From assembly GCA_014379625.1 (NCBI GenBank), contig JACMLJ010000001.1, positions 1-59,865 of the forward strand: a stretch of 59,865 nucleotides of DNA, written 5' to 3'. Under the pieces are notes generated by a model. That model saw nothing but the letters and a program-made list of their open reading frames with translations, searched no databases and had not been told where the DNA came from. Shown in pieces: positions 1 to 8,618 of this stretch (positions are counted from its first letter, which is position 1; each line of letters begins with the position of its first letter). The translations under genes and the position numbers were made by a program. The stretch comes from Ferruginibacter sp. (GTDB lineage Bacteria > Bacteroidota > Bacteroidia > Chitinophagales > Chitinophagaceae).

Positions 1-102
1 ACCTGTGACGACGCTACTTTTGCTTCTTTCAAAAAATTTGCTTCGCATTTTTTGAATACCGACTACGTCGGTATCGAACCAAAAGAGGCGTCTTACACAG
101 GT
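1..102. repeat. Compound palindromic repeat (three-way hairpin) at the left edge
   Basis: An outer imperfect stem pairs 1-22 with 80-102 (the ends ACCTGTG and CACAGGT are perfect complements). It encloses two perfect hairpins, 28-37 with 47-56 (10 bp) and 57-63 with 67-73 (7 bp, loop TAC). Plus-strand frame 1 is open from base 1 to a stop at 166-168, and the minus strand is open as well. The near-symmetry fits a dispersed intergenic repeat better than the 3' end of a gene, but a truncated coding region cannot be excluded. Confidence 0.6.
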
Positions 103-412
103 ACTGGTGAGAATTCGAAAGATAACTTTTCGAAATCAATATCATCAGCAATCGGTAGTGTCTTTTAGTAATTCTATTCCGTATACCATTGTCAATCATA
201 CTATTTTCAGCCCTTCAAAAGGTAACCTGCTTATTTAAATTGATTTTAAAATAGACGAATGCCAAAAACGCCAGGTACGCATTCTTACCATGAACCAAAA
301 ATATAGTAAAAACGGGGGTTAATGAAATGCAGGTTTTGTTCAGGCGCTATTAAAAAAAGTTATAAACAATGATGGTAGCGGTATCTTTGGTTTATCAATC
401 CACTATTATATT
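103..412. other. Intergenic, no gene seen
   Basis: AT-rich stretch between the left-edge repeat and the EcsC-family gene. The only open frame is the possible 55-codon tail that ends at 168. No RNA gene or clear terminator was seen. Confidence 0.5.
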
Positions 413-1132
413 ATGGCTCCATACGATCAGCAGGTTTTATCAGAATTAATGCTGTGGCAAAAAAAAATGCTGCGAAGGCCTTCTCTATTAAATAATCTTT
501 CCAAAAAAATTCAAACAAAGATCAATACCTGGATACCTGAGAAAGTACACAATGCAATAACCATTACCATTAAACAAATGATACGGGGTGTTTTATTTGG
601 TGCTAAGCATACCACTTCAGCGCCTTTATTAAATGTAAGCCTGCAGGCACGTGAAGAAGCCGTTCAAAAAAAAATAGACTGGTATAGAAATACGGCAGCG
701 GTTGAAGGTGGGATAACCGGGGCGGGCGGAATACTGCTTGGTCTTGCTGATTTCCCGATTTTAATCGGGCTTAAAATAAAATTATTATTTGAGATCGCTG
801 TAGGCTATGGTTTTGATGTAAATGATTATAAAGAAAGGGTATACCTGCTGCATATTTTTGAACTGGCTTTTTCGAGCGATGTACACCGAACAAATATTTA
901 TATTAAAATGACCGGCTGGGAGGAGAAGCGTAAAAATTTGCCGGAAGATATTAACCAGTTTGACTGGAGAAATTTTCAGCAGGAATACAGGGATTATATC
1001 GATTTGGCGAAAATGGCCCAGTTGATACCGGTGATAGGCGCACCTGTTGGTGTCCTGGTAAATTATCGCTTAATAAAAAAGCTGGGCATCACGGCAATGA
1101 ATGCTTACCGGATGAGATTACTGAATACCTAA
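413..1132 (+). CDS. EcsC family protein
   Basis: 239 residues. The middle part carries the glycine-rich hydrophobic segment typical of EcsC-like proteins (around residues 99-125, including GGITGAGG and LADFPILIGLK). A second hydrophobic stretch near the C-terminus (about 200-225, IPVIGAPVGVLVNYRLI) fits the same family. EcsC was named from the Bacillus Ecs ABC-transporter locus, but most members, including those in Bacteroidota, stand alone and have no defined biochemical role. There is no signal peptide and the basic N-terminus suggests a cytoplasmic or membrane-peripheral protein. It stands alone, with over 200 bp of intergenic DNA on each side. Family assignment is fairly secure; the function is unknown. 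Confidence 0.75.
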   Translation: MAPYDQQVLSELMLWQKKMLRRPSLLNNLSKKIQTKINTWIPEKVHNAITITIKQMIRGVLFGAKHTTSAPLLNVSLQAREEAVQKKIDWYRNTAAVEGGITGAGGILLGLADFPILIGLKIKLLFEIAVGYGFDVNDYKERVYLLHIFELAFSSDVHRTNIYIKMTGWEEKRKNLPEDINQFDWRNFQQEYRDYIDLAKMAQLIPVIGAPVGVLVNYRLIKKLGITAMNAYRMRLLNT

Positions 1133-1270
1133 CTGGTATTTTTTTAGAGAAATAATAAATTACTTTTTAATTCCTGCATGATTAATCATCAAATAGCGCA
1201 TAAGTTATCAGGAAGCATCATAAGGGCAGCCGTGAAAAAGGATGCAGGGATTGACCACCAATAATTTCCT

Positions 1271-1308
1271 GTGAATTATGTAACAAGTGGGGTGAATTTT
1301 GTAACAAG
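1271..1308. promoter_or_regulatory. Direct repeat with 21-bp period upstream of the lipoprotein gene
   Basis: Two 17-base copies of GTGAATTnTGTAACAAG (1271-1287 and 1292-1308) differ at one base and are offset by 21 bp, two helical turns. They lie about 80 bp before a -7 promoter element, a position suited to an activator site. The binding protein is unknown. Confidence 0.4.
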
Positions 1309-1384
1309 CCTGTCTGTATTAATATTCATCTTTACAATAAATTTTTATTACTATCAATTTCCCGACGGATGCTTTCGAATCAGT

Positions 1385-1392
1385 TACATTTG
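1385..1392 (+). promoter_or_regulatory. Bacteroidota -7 element (TACATTTG)
   Basis: Exact match to TAnnTTTG, 25 bp before the ATG at 1417. No good -33 TTTG is visible. Its position makes the more upstream ATG at 1369 an unlikely translation start. Confidence 0.45.
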
Positions 1393-1416
1393 CAGGTAAT
1401 TCAATATTATCACACT

Positions 1417-2463
1417 ATGAAAAAGCCGGTTAGTGCCTTTCTCTTTGGTATCCTCTCTTTACCGGGTTTCCTTCACATTATGGGTTGCAACGAAGTGAAA
1501 ACTGCAGGCGCAATACAAATAAGCGGCGTAGAAAAAACAGATACGGCAGTGGTGGAATTGCGGCCGGTCGCCCCGCTCAATACGGTCGATACCGCAGACT
1601 ATAATAAAAAGATGCAGGAACTGAGTAATTATGACAGCACCGGTAAGTGGCCCGTTAAAACTCCTTATCCATTGTTGGGGGCTATGTTTCCGTACAATAG
1701 GATTATTGCATTTTACGGGAATTTATATTCAAAAAGAATGGGGATTTTAGGTGAAATTCCTAAAGCCGCCATGTTGAAAAAATTACAGGAAGAAGTGGCC
1801 GGATGGCAGGCCGCCGATACCTCCGTTCGGATAATTCCGGCATTACATTATGTGGCCGTTACTGCCCAGGGCGCTCCGGGCAGGGATAATAAATACCGCC
1901 TGCGTATGCCTTTTCACCAGATAGATACCATAATGGATTGGGCGAAACAAATCAATGCATTGGTTTTTATAGACATCCAGGTTGGGCATAGTTCCGTGAA
2001 GGAAGAAGTACCGGCCCTCGAACATTTTCTGAAATTACCAACAGTGCACCTGGGAATTGATCCTGAATTCTCCATGAAGAATGGTGAAAAGCCAGGTTCA
2101 AAAATCGGTACATTTAATTCTGCTGATATCAACGATGCTATTGATTTTTTAGCAGCGCTGGTCCGTAAAAACAATCTCCCTCCTAAAGTACTGGTGGTAC
2201 ACCGTTTTACCCAGGGCATGGTTACCGGTTATGAAAAAATAAAAACAGTGCCTGAAGTACAGGTAGTAATGGATATGGATGGATTTGGCAGTAAAATTTT
2301 AAAAAGGTCTACTTACCTGCGCTATATTTATAAAGAACCGGTGCAGTTTACCGGCTTTAAATTGTTTTATAAAAACGATAATAAAATAAATACAAGTGGT
2401 ATGTACACACCACAGGAACTGGTGAAATTTACGCCTAAGCCCATCTATATTCAATATCAGTAA
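1417..2463 (+). CDS. Hypothetical lipoprotein, possible TIM-barrel fold
   Basis: 348 residues from the ATG at 1417; an in-frame ATG at 1369 lies upstream of the likely promoter and would spoil the signal peptide. The N-terminus has the lysine-hydrophobic-cysteine layout of a lipoprotein signal (MKKPVSAF..., lipobox IMGC), so the mature protein is probably membrane-anchored. After a Thr/Val-rich linker, a globular domain shows alternating strands with acidic ends (VFIDIQVGH, VHLGIDPEF, KVLVVHRF, VQVVMDMDG), which looks like a TIM barrel similar to polysaccharide-active or deacetylase-like lipoproteins. No catalytic motif could be named with confidence. It is transcribed alone. The lipoprotein call is firm; the fold is inferred. 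Confidence 0.6.
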   Translation: MKKPVSAFLFGILSLPGFLHIMGCNEVKTAGAIQISGVEKTDTAVVELRPVAPLNTVDTADYNKKMQELSNYDSTGKWPVKTPYPLLGAMFPYNRIIAFYGNLYSKRMGILGEIPKAAMLKKLQEEVAGWQAADTSVRIIPALHYVAVTAQGAPGRDNKYRLRMPFHQIDTIMDWAKQINALVFIDIQVGHSSVKEEVPALEHFLKLPTVHLGIDPEFSMKNGEKPGSKIGTFNSADINDAIDFLAALVRKNNLPPKVLVVHRFTQGMVTGYEKIKTVPEVQVVMDMDGFGSKILKRSTYLRYIYKEPVQFTGFKLFYKNDNKINTSGMYTPQELVKFTPKPIYIQYQ

Positions 2464-2542
2464 TTTGCTGCAATTGACATAGTGACTGCTTTTGATGATA
2501 CTGATGAAGAACAATACAATTTGGGTCAGTGAAATAAATAAC

Positions 2543-2631
2543 CATGATTGCCAAAGGCTGCTTTAATTTGTGAACGACCAGTCGGCCCCAATCACCCGGC
2601 AATGACATTGCCCGACCAGCGATTGGCGGGG
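2543..2631. repeat. Structured intergenic element sharing words with the region before the second sugar dehydrogenase
   Basis: Contains nested inverted repeats: 2588-2593 with 2621-2626, and 2598-2604 with 2606-2612. An alternative pairing is 2581-2585 with 2612-2616. The words GCCCCAATCA (2585-2594) and CAATGACATTG (2600-2610) recur at 12913-12922 and 12934-12944, and CATGATTGCCAAA (2543-2555) recurs inverted at 12901-12913. The rest of the 2464-2785 gap shows no gene. Confidence 0.45.
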
Positions 2632-2723
2632 TTTACAAAGCAATGGTGAGATCCTTCCTTAACTGTCAAATGAACACTGTTCAAATATTAATTATCCAGG
2701 GACGTCAGGTATAATTTATAAAG

Positions 2724-2731
2724 TATATTTG
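2724..2731 (+). promoter_or_regulatory. Candidate -7 element (TATATTTG)
   Basis: Exact match to TAnnTTTG, 55 bp before the ATG at 2786. No convincing -33 TTTG stands 19-21 bp upstream, so the call rests on the -7 box alone. Confidence 0.35.
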
Positions 2732-2785
2732 TAAACAGGCTGTATTATTCATTGATGCGATCATCCTTATTTCAAAATTTATTTC

Positions 2786-4240
2786 ATGCTGAAGATTTTA
2801 ACTTACACCATTGTGATGGCCGCAATCGGACTGGCCTGTATTCAATTCAACGGAACCGGTAAAAATGGCGGCACCAATCTAACTGCGACAGGTCTAAAAA
2901 TGACGGCAACCGGCCGGGGAACTGTGGAAAGCAATTATAAAAATTTCTGCTCCGGTTGCCACGGTGAAAAAATGGATGCATTCGTAGACCGTAAGTGGAA
3001 ATATGGCAATACAAAAGAAGATATCTTCAAGGGTATTAAACAAGGCTACCCCGATGGTGGGATGCCTTCATTTGAAGCTGCATTTACCAATGAAGAAATA
3101 TACGAACTGTCAGATTATATCCTTACCGGCATTAAAAACCTGAAGCGGTATAATTTTGACAAAGTTCCCGAAACCACGAATTTATTTGTTTCAGAAAATC
3201 AGAACATAAAACTTGATACGGTCGTCAGGGGATTAGGAAGCCCCTGGAGCATGGCCTTTTTACCCAATGGTGAAATGCTGGTAACAGAAAAAACCGGGCA
3301 ATTATACAGGGTTAAAAATGACCGGTCATTGCAATTGATCAACGGCGGCCCCCAGGTAACCGCGGATGGGCAGGGTGGTTTGATGGATGTAATTTTACAT
3401 CCGGATTTTAAAAGCAACAAACGCATTTACATTTCCTATTCGGCTTTTAAAAAAGATGGTTCAGCTACCGTAGCCACTACAGCTATTATGAGCGCTACGC
3501 TGACCGGGGAGAAACTGGAAGGGCAAAAGATCATTTTTGAAGCCCTGCCTTATTCGAGAACCCGCCATCATTATGGATCACGTATGGTTTTTGGCCGCGA
3601 TGGCCTTCTTTATTTTTCTGTTGGTGAAAGGGGAAATGAAAAGCAAAACCCACAATCGCTTGCTAATGACCTGGGTAAAATACATCGTATAAAAGATGAC
3701 GGAACTATTCCCGCAAATAATCCTTTTGTAAATAAACCCGGCGCTAAACCTTCTATTTTTACTTACGGTAACCGTAACCCGCAGGGTGTAACCATGAACC
3801 CCTCAACCGGCGCAATATGGTCTAATGAACATGGCCCAAGGGGAGGTGATGAAATCAATATTGTTGGTGCCGGAAAAAATTATGGGTGGCCGGCCATTTC
3901 TTACGGCATCAATTACGATGGCAAGATCATTACGGATAAAACGGCAATGGATGGAATGGAGCAGCCACTGCTGTACTGGATACCATCTATCGGCCCGAGT
4001 GGAATGGCCTTTGTGGAAGGCAAACGTTACAAAGGCTGGCAGGGTGACCTTTTGGTGGGATCACTAAGGTTTAAATACCTCAATCGTTGCAAAATGAAGG
4101 ATGGGAAAGTGGTGGGTGAAGAATTGCTGTTAAAAAATATAGGAAGGTTAAGAGATGTACGGATGGGGCCCGGGGGTTATATCTATGTATCGGTTGAAAA
4201 TCCGGGGTATATTTTTAGATTATTGCCCGTATCAAGATAG
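2786..4240 (+). CDS. Cytochrome c / PQQ-dependent sugar dehydrogenase fusion
   Basis: 484 residues. The N-terminal hydrophobic signal ends in a possible lipobox (IGLAC, Cys18), so the protein is probably exported and lipidated. Residues about 45-120 form a class I cytochrome c domain with the heme-binding motif CSGCH (55-59) and a likely axial Met93 in GGMPSF. Residues about 145-480 form a six-bladed glucose/sorbosone dehydrogenase propeller. It has HHYGSR, a counterpart of the catalytic-histidine region, and NRNPQG near residue 330, matching the Arg-Asn pair that holds PQQ in soluble glucose dehydrogenase. The fusion suggests that electrons pass from PQQ to the attached heme and on to the respiratory chain. 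The sugar or aldose substrate cannot be told from sequence. A paralogue without the heme domain lies at 13294-14535. Confidence 0.85.
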   Translation: MLKILTYTIVMAAIGLACIQFNGTGKNGGTNLTATGLKMTATGRGTVESNYKNFCSGCHGEKMDAFVDRKWKYGNTKEDIFKGIKQGYPDGGMPSFEAAFTNEEIYELSDYILTGIKNLKRYNFDKVPETTNLFVSENQNIKLDTVVRGLGSPWSMAFLPNGEMLVTEKTGQLYRVKNDRSLQLINGGPQVTADGQGGLMDVILHPDFKSNKRIYISYSAFKKDGSATVATTAIMSATLTGEKLEGQKIIFEALPYSRTRHHYGSRMVFGRDGLLYFSVGERGNEKQNPQSLANDLGKIHRIKDDGTIPANNPFVNKPGAKPSIFTYGNRNPQGVTMNPSTGAIWSNEHGPRGGDEINIVGAGKNYGWPAISYGINYDGKIITDKTAMDGMEQPLLYWIPSIGPSGMAFVEGKRYKGWQGDLLVGSLRFKYLNRCKMKDGKVVGEELLLKNIGRLRDVRMGPGGYIYVSVENPGYIFRLLPVSR

Positions 4241-4470
4241 GGCCTTCAGTTTATTACAATCCCACTACTTATCAAAAGTTTATTAATGAATTTTAAAGCG
4301 GCAATCTGATTTTTTCATAAGGGTATTCAGTAAGCTTGATACAAAATATTCCATTTTAACATTTCTTAAAAGGCTAAAATCTATACTGAATCCGACTTCT
4401 TATTTATGATAATTGTATTATATTACCCTATCTCGGCTTAATTTTAACCTTCATCTCGCTGAATTTACCT

Positions 4471-4478
4471 TACATTTG
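4471..4478 (+). promoter_or_regulatory. Bacteroidota -7 element (TACATTTG)
   Basis: Exact TAnnTTTG match 38 bp before the ATG at 4517. The expected -33 position has no exact TTTG. Confidence 0.45.
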
Positions 4479-4516
4479 CATTTCCAAATATTTTTTTAAC
4501 AATATCCCCCTCAATC

Positions 4517-5329
4517 ATGATGAAAAAATTTGGTTACCGGAATGTTTATTTGTTTTTCTCTTCAGCGCTTCTCTTCATAATTCACATACCATTTGTTTTT
4601 GCAAAATCCAAACCAATGGGTAAGTTGTTTTTTGACAAATCCGATTTACCTTCTACAGTTACCTGCACAACATCGGAACAGCCTGGTATAAACGCAGCGG
4701 TAAAGTTCAGCTTGTATGATAGTTTGCGGTTGGGCACGCTGGGATTGGGCCGCCAGGTTTTTGACTACGCGATGCAGGGGTTTAACTGTATGAAAGCAAT
4801 GGGAAAATTAAGCAATGAGCAAATTATCTCAATTGTGGATTATAGCAAACCCTCCTCTCAAAAAAGATTATTTATTATTGACCTTAAAAATTATAAAATT
4901 TTATTTAATACCTATGTTGCGCATGGTATGCAATCGGGTAAGGAATTTGCCAGCCAGTTTTCAAATACACCGGAGAGCAATAAAAGCAGTCTTGGTTTTT
5001 ATGAAACCCTGGGTACTTATATGGGTGGGAATGGTTATTCATTGAGATTGCAGGGTATGGAAAACGGGATCAATGATAACGCCAACAAGCGGGATATAGT
5101 AATGCATGGGGCCCGGTACGTAGATGAGCGCTTAATACATTCCCAGGGGTATATCGGCCGAAGCTGGGGATGCCCCGCGGTTCCGCCGCAGTTAAACAGG
5201 TCTATCATTGATAAAATCAAGAACGGTACCTGTCTTTTTATATTCAGCCAAAACTCCCGTTATTTATCCCATTCACAAATCTTAAATTCAATCTATACAC
5301 CTGGTTACGCTTTCAATCAAAAAAGTTGA
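4517..5329 (+). CDS. Murein L,D-transpeptidase catalytic-domain family protein
   Basis: 270 residues with an N-terminal hydrophobic signal segment (about residues 8-30, ending near FVFAKS). The C-terminal half has the layout of the YkuD-like family: MHGARYVDE near residue 196, then GRSWGCPAVP near 213-222 with the nucleophilic cysteine at about 218. The family forms or exchanges L,D cross-links in peptidoglycan, or anchors proteins to it, in the periplasm. The spacing, HGA followed about 20 residues later by SxGCPA, suits the subgroup often annotated as murein L,D-transpeptidase catalytic domain family in Bacteroidota. The gene has its own promoter element and terminator, so it is monocistronic. 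ATG codons at 4517 and 4520 are equally plausible starts. Confidence 0.8.
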   Translation: MMKKFGYRNVYLFFSSALLFIIHIPFVFAKSKPMGKLFFDKSDLPSTVTCTTSEQPGINAAVKFSLYDSLRLGTLGLGRQVFDYAMQGFNCMKAMGKLSNEQIISIVDYSKPSSQKRLFIIDLKNYKILFNTYVAHGMQSGKEFASQFSNTPESNKSSLGFYETLGTYMGGNGYSLRLQGMENGINDNANKRDIVMHGARYVDERLIHSQGYIGRSWGCPAVPPQLNRSIIDKIKNGTCLFIFSQNSRYLSHSQILNSIYTPGYAFNQKS

Positions 5330-5462
5330 CTGTTTTGATGCAGACTGTTTGAGTATGTCAGCCACGCCAGATATTTTCCCGTTCCTCTCCTGAAAACAAT
5401 TCAATACCCTTTCAGGGTAAGCTTTTTGGATGGTATTTAACACCAGCAACCCCTAAATGAAC

Positions 5463-5488
5463 AACATCCTGCAGGGGGTGTTTTTTTT
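5463..5488 (+). terminator. Rho-independent terminator
   Basis: A 7-bp stem (5463-5469 with 5476-5482, one G-T pair) is followed by a T run to 5488. It lies between the L,D-transpeptidase gene and dapA and separates the two transcription units. Confidence 0.7.
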
Positions 5489-5533
5489 GTTTTCCCAATT
5501 CACTGCATAATTCTAACTTCACCAAAAAAAAGC

Positions 5534-6415
5534 ATGCATTTACGTGAGCAACTAAGAGGGACAGGTGTAGCAATAGTAACACCGTTCAACACGGATGAAT
5601 CGGTTGACTTTGACGCGTTGGGAAAACTGATCAACTTTGTCATTGAAAATAACGTGGAATATATAGTTACGCTGGGCACTACCGGCGAAACCCCTACACT
5701 GGATAAACAGGAGAAACTGGACATAATAAATTTCACCTTTGATAAGATAAACAATCGGGTGCCCGTTGTAGTTGGCATTGGGGGAAATAACACAAGGGAA
5801 GTAATGAATGACCTGCAAAGCTACCCCCTTGAAAAGGCTGCCGCGGTGTTGAGTGCCTGTCCCTATTACAACAAGCCATCCCAGGAAGGTATTTTCCAGC
5901 ATTATAAATCCATTGCCGAAGCCTCGCCAAAACCGGTGATAGTGTACAATGTACCTGGCCGTACAGGTCGTAATATAGAAGCTGCTACTACAATCCGGCT
6001 GGCCAATGAAGTGGCTAATATAGCCGGTATTAAAGAAGCCGGTAATAATATCAGCCAGTGTATGCAGATATTAAAAGAAAGGCCTGCTGAATTTTTAGTT
6101 GTAAGTGGTGATGATGACCTGGTTCTGCCGGAACTGGCTTGTGGAATAGATGGTGTAATTAGTGTTGCGGCTAACTGTTTCCCCAAAGAATTTTCCGATA
6201 TGGTGAGGGCCGGGCTTAAACACGATTTTACTGCCGCTAAAAAATTAAATGATCCATTACTTGAAGTGTACCATCTTTTATTTACAGAAAATAATCCTGC
6301 AGGGGTAAAAGCCTTTTTGTATGAGCTTGGCTTAATACAAAATGTCCTTCGTTTACCGGTTACTACCCTGAGCGAACCGGTGCATGAAAGGGTAAAAGCT
6401 TACCTCAAAAAATGA
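5534..6415 (+). CDS. dapA: 4-hydroxy-tetrahydrodipicolinate synthase
   Basis: 293 residues, the usual length for this TIM-barrel aldolase-type enzyme. It condenses pyruvate with aspartate semialdehyde in the first committed step of the diaminopimelate/lysine pathway in the cytoplasm. The Schiff-base lysine is Lys167 (GIKEAGNN). The proton-relay Tyr138 (VYNVPGRTGRN) and Thr49/Thr50 (LGTTGET) are present, as is Arg143 for substrate carboxylate binding. The start MHLREQLRG gives the full N-terminus. The gene lies just after a terminator and its stop overlaps the start of the following esterase gene by 4 bp, indicating translational coupling. No lysine riboswitch was recognised in the short leader. 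Confidence 0.95.
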   Translation: MHLREQLRGTGVAIVTPFNTDESVDFDALGKLINFVIENNVEYIVTLGTTGETPTLDKQEKLDIINFTFDKINNRVPVVVGIGGNNTREVMNDLQSYPLEKAAAVLSACPYYNKPSQEGIFQHYKSIAEASPKPVIVYNVPGRTGRNIEAATTIRLANEVANIAGIKEAGNNISQCMQILKERPAEFLVVSGDDDLVLPELACGIDGVISVAANCFPKEFSDMVRAGLKHDFTAAKKLNDPLLEVYHLLFTENNPAGVKAFLYELGLIQNVLRLPVTTLSEPVHERVKAYLKK

Positions 6416-7620
6416 TAATAAGACTTGAGCATATACCAGGGTTTTTGACCCGGAATTTTAAGGCAGTATGGCTGCACGGGATTTTACTGGTATGCTCACT
6501 GGTAAGTTTTTCTCAATTCACGGTCAGGTTCCAGGTAAGTGATGTACCGCTAAACCATTTACAGGATTCCGTTTTTGTAGCTGGCAGCTTTAACGATTGG
6601 AAACCGGGGCATACTGGTAATCATTTTTCAAAATTGAATGAACCTGCTTTTATAGAAATAAATGAGCTTCCTGCCGGGGAATACCAGTATAAATTTACCA
6701 GGGGAAACTGGCAATCGGTGGAATGCCTGGCAGACGGAAATGATGCCATGAACAGGATACTCAATTTGTCTGCAGATACCGTGGTACGGTTTTCAATAGA
6801 AGCATGGAAAGATGATTTTCCAACGGTTGCCAGAAAACACACCACATCTCCAAACGTACAAATTATAGATACGGCTTTCCTGATGCCCCAATTGGGCAGA
6901 ACCCGCCGGGTTTGGCTGTATTTGCCACCCGGTTACGCAAAAAGCAGGCAGCGTTACCCAGTAATGTATATGCAAGACGGGCAAAATATTTTTGACGACT
7001 ACACTTCCGGTTTTGGGGAATGGGGGGTAGATGAGTGTATTGACTCCATGGTTAAAAAAGGTAAGCCAGCCTGTATCGTAGTGGGTATTGATAATGGCCC
7101 TAAAAGACTCAATGAATACAATCCTTATGAATTTAAGGAATTTGGTAAAGGTGAGGGCGATCAATACCTGGCATTTCTTGTGGAAGTCCTGAAGCCTTTT
7201 ATTGATAAGCATTACCGGACACTGACCGATACTGAAAATACCATCATAGCGGGTAGTTCGATGGGCGCTTTGATCGCCTATTATGCGATGCTGAAATATC
7301 CGGATGTTTTCGGCAAGGGAGGTATTTTTTCACCGGCATTTTGGACCGCTCCCCGGATTAAAGAACTAACCACTTCATCCGGCAAAAATTTAAAGGGAAC
7401 ATTATTTTTTTATATTGGCGGCCGGGAAGGGGGAAAACATATAAAAGACATGGAGGCGGTAACTGATAAGCTGGGAAAGCATTCCCTGTCTTTAATTTAT
7501 TCGGTAACGGACCCCGACGGGAATCATAATGAACAGGCATGGCGTAAATGGTTTCCCGAATTTTACAACTGGGTTTTGGCAAATGGATTTAATAATATAA
7601 TCGACCTGGAAACCGATTAA
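6412..7620 (+). CDS. Secreted alpha/beta-hydrolase esterase with N-terminal glycogen-binding-like domain
   Basis: 402 residues. A hydrophobic signal segment (about 22-37) follows a rather long N-terminal region that is forced by the ATGA overlap with dapA. Residues about 38-125 resemble a CBM48/AMPK-type immunoglobulin-like domain (FVAGSFNDWKPG, YQYKFTRGNW). The rest is an esterase D/Fes-like alpha/beta hydrolase with YPVMYMQDGQN and the nucleophile elbow GSSMG (Ser283). DGNHNEQAW near the end probably supplies the catalytic histidine. Related proteins cleave siderophore, feruloyl or acetyl esters; the substrate here is unknown. Its stop TAA shares the TTAA at 7617-7620 with the convergent rnz stop, leaving no space between the two genes. 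Confidence 0.8.
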   Translation: MIIRLEHIPGFLTRNFKAVWLHGILLVCSLVSFSQFTVRFQVSDVPLNHLQDSVFVAGSFNDWKPGHTGNHFSKLNEPAFIEINELPAGEYQYKFTRGNWQSVECLADGNDAMNRILNLSADTVVRFSIEAWKDDFPTVARKHTTSPNVQIIDTAFLMPQLGRTRRVWLYLPPGYAKSRQRYPVMYMQDGQNIFDDYTSGFGEWGVDECIDSMVKKGKPACIVVGIDNGPKRLNEYNPYEFKEFGKGEGDQYLAFLVEVLKPFIDKHYRTLTDTENTIIAGSSMGALIAYYAMLKYPDVFGKGGIFSPAFWTAPRIKELTTSSGKNLKGTLFFYIGGREGGKHIKDMEAVTDKLGKHSLSLIYSVTDPDGNHNEQAWRKWFPEFYNWVLANGFNNIIDLETD

Positions 7621-8519
7621 ATTCTATAGCATGATCCTTCCATTGCCAATTCTGTATTTTCAAAAACCTCCATTGTTTCTGATAAAAACTCATCTAATAA
7701 TTCATATCTTGATGAAAAATGACCGATGATCAATTTTTTGGCTCCTGCCTTTAGGGCGATGTTTCCAGCCTGCTCGGTGGTGCAGTGAAACCGTGCTGCG
7801 GCCTTATCTGCGGACTCTTTCAGGTAAGTGGTTTCATGATAGAGCAGGTCTACTCCCTGCACTTTTTCGGCCAGGCTTTCATCAAAAATAGTATCGGCGC
7901 AGTAGGCGTAGCTTTTAATGGGACTATTGGCGATGGTTAATGTTTCATTTGCTATCACCGCACCTTTTTTGGTAATATAGTCTTCTCCTTTTTGTAATCT
8001 TTCGTAAAAAGAAGAAGGGATATCAAAGTTTTTTACACTTACAGGATCAATACTTCTTGGTTTTTTTTTCTGTTTAAACAAGAAGCCCCAGCATTCAATC
8101 CGGTGTTTTACCTGGAAACTGTGAACGGTAAATTTATTTTCATCCACGATCAGTCCTTCAAAAGTTATTGCATGAAAATGAAGGGTATAGGAAAGTTTTG
8201 TATCGGCAACGCGTAGTTGAAAATCAATAATATGCTCCAGTGGTGAGGGTCCGTAAATATGAAGGTCATGCTCACGGTTTAGCAAACTCATGCTTGTCAA
8301 TAATCCAATTAAACCAAAATAATGATCACCATGCAGGTGAGAGATGAAAATATGATTGATCTTGCTCCACCGGATTTTATACTTGGTCATTTGTAATTGT
8401 GTACCTTCCCCGCAGTCAATTAAAAAATATTCTTCCTGTAATTGAAGCACCTGTGCAGTGGGATTTCTCCCAAATGCAGGAATAGCGGAATTATTTCCTA
8501 AGATGGTAAGTGCTAACAA
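7617..8519 (-). CDS. rnz: Ribonuclease Z
   Basis: 300 residues of the metallo-beta-lactamase fold. The zinc motif HLHGDH sits at residues 61-66. IDCGEGTQ (34-41) and the later HETTYL and GHFSSRY segments complete the RNase Z signature. The enzyme cuts tRNA precursors on the 3' side of the discriminator base in the cytoplasm, which is needed where CCA is not encoded; the tRNA-Gln in this window lacks an encoded CCA. The start MLALTILGNNSA matches the family N-terminus. An upstream STAS-domain gene in the same direction is about 100 bp away and probably co-transcribed, a pairing common in Bacteroidota. Confidence 0.95.
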   Translation of the reverse strand: MLALTILGNNSAIPAFGRNPTAQVLQLQEEYFLIDCGEGTQLQMTKYKIRWSKINHIFISHLHGDHYFGLIGLLTSMSLLNREHDLHIYGPSPLEHIIDFQLRVADTKLSYTLHFHAITFEGLIVDENKFTVHSFQVKHRIECWGFLFKQKKKPRSIDPVSVKNFDIPSSFYERLQKGEDYITKKGAVIANETLTIANSPIKSYAYCADTIFDESLAEKVQGVDLLYHETTYLKESADKAAARFHCTTEQAGNIALKAGAKKLIIGHFSSRYELLDEFLSETMEVFENTELAMEGSCYRI

Positions 8520-8618
8520 TTTGGGCGTTTAAAGGTTAAAAATTCACAGTTTGTTTAATCAAGAGTAATCCTGATGCGAATATGCTGCACAATATCCGTT
8601 ATAATCTATCATTGTTCG

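Noticed and set aside
1..168. Partial gene entering from the left edge
   Set aside because: Frame 1 is open, but the stretch is a compound palindrome open on both strands, so it is kept as a repeat; extension beyond the edge could reverse this.
5330..5533. Lysine riboswitch upstream of dapA
   Set aside because: The gap holds a terminator for the previous gene and only about 45 bp of leader; no aptamer-like structure fits.
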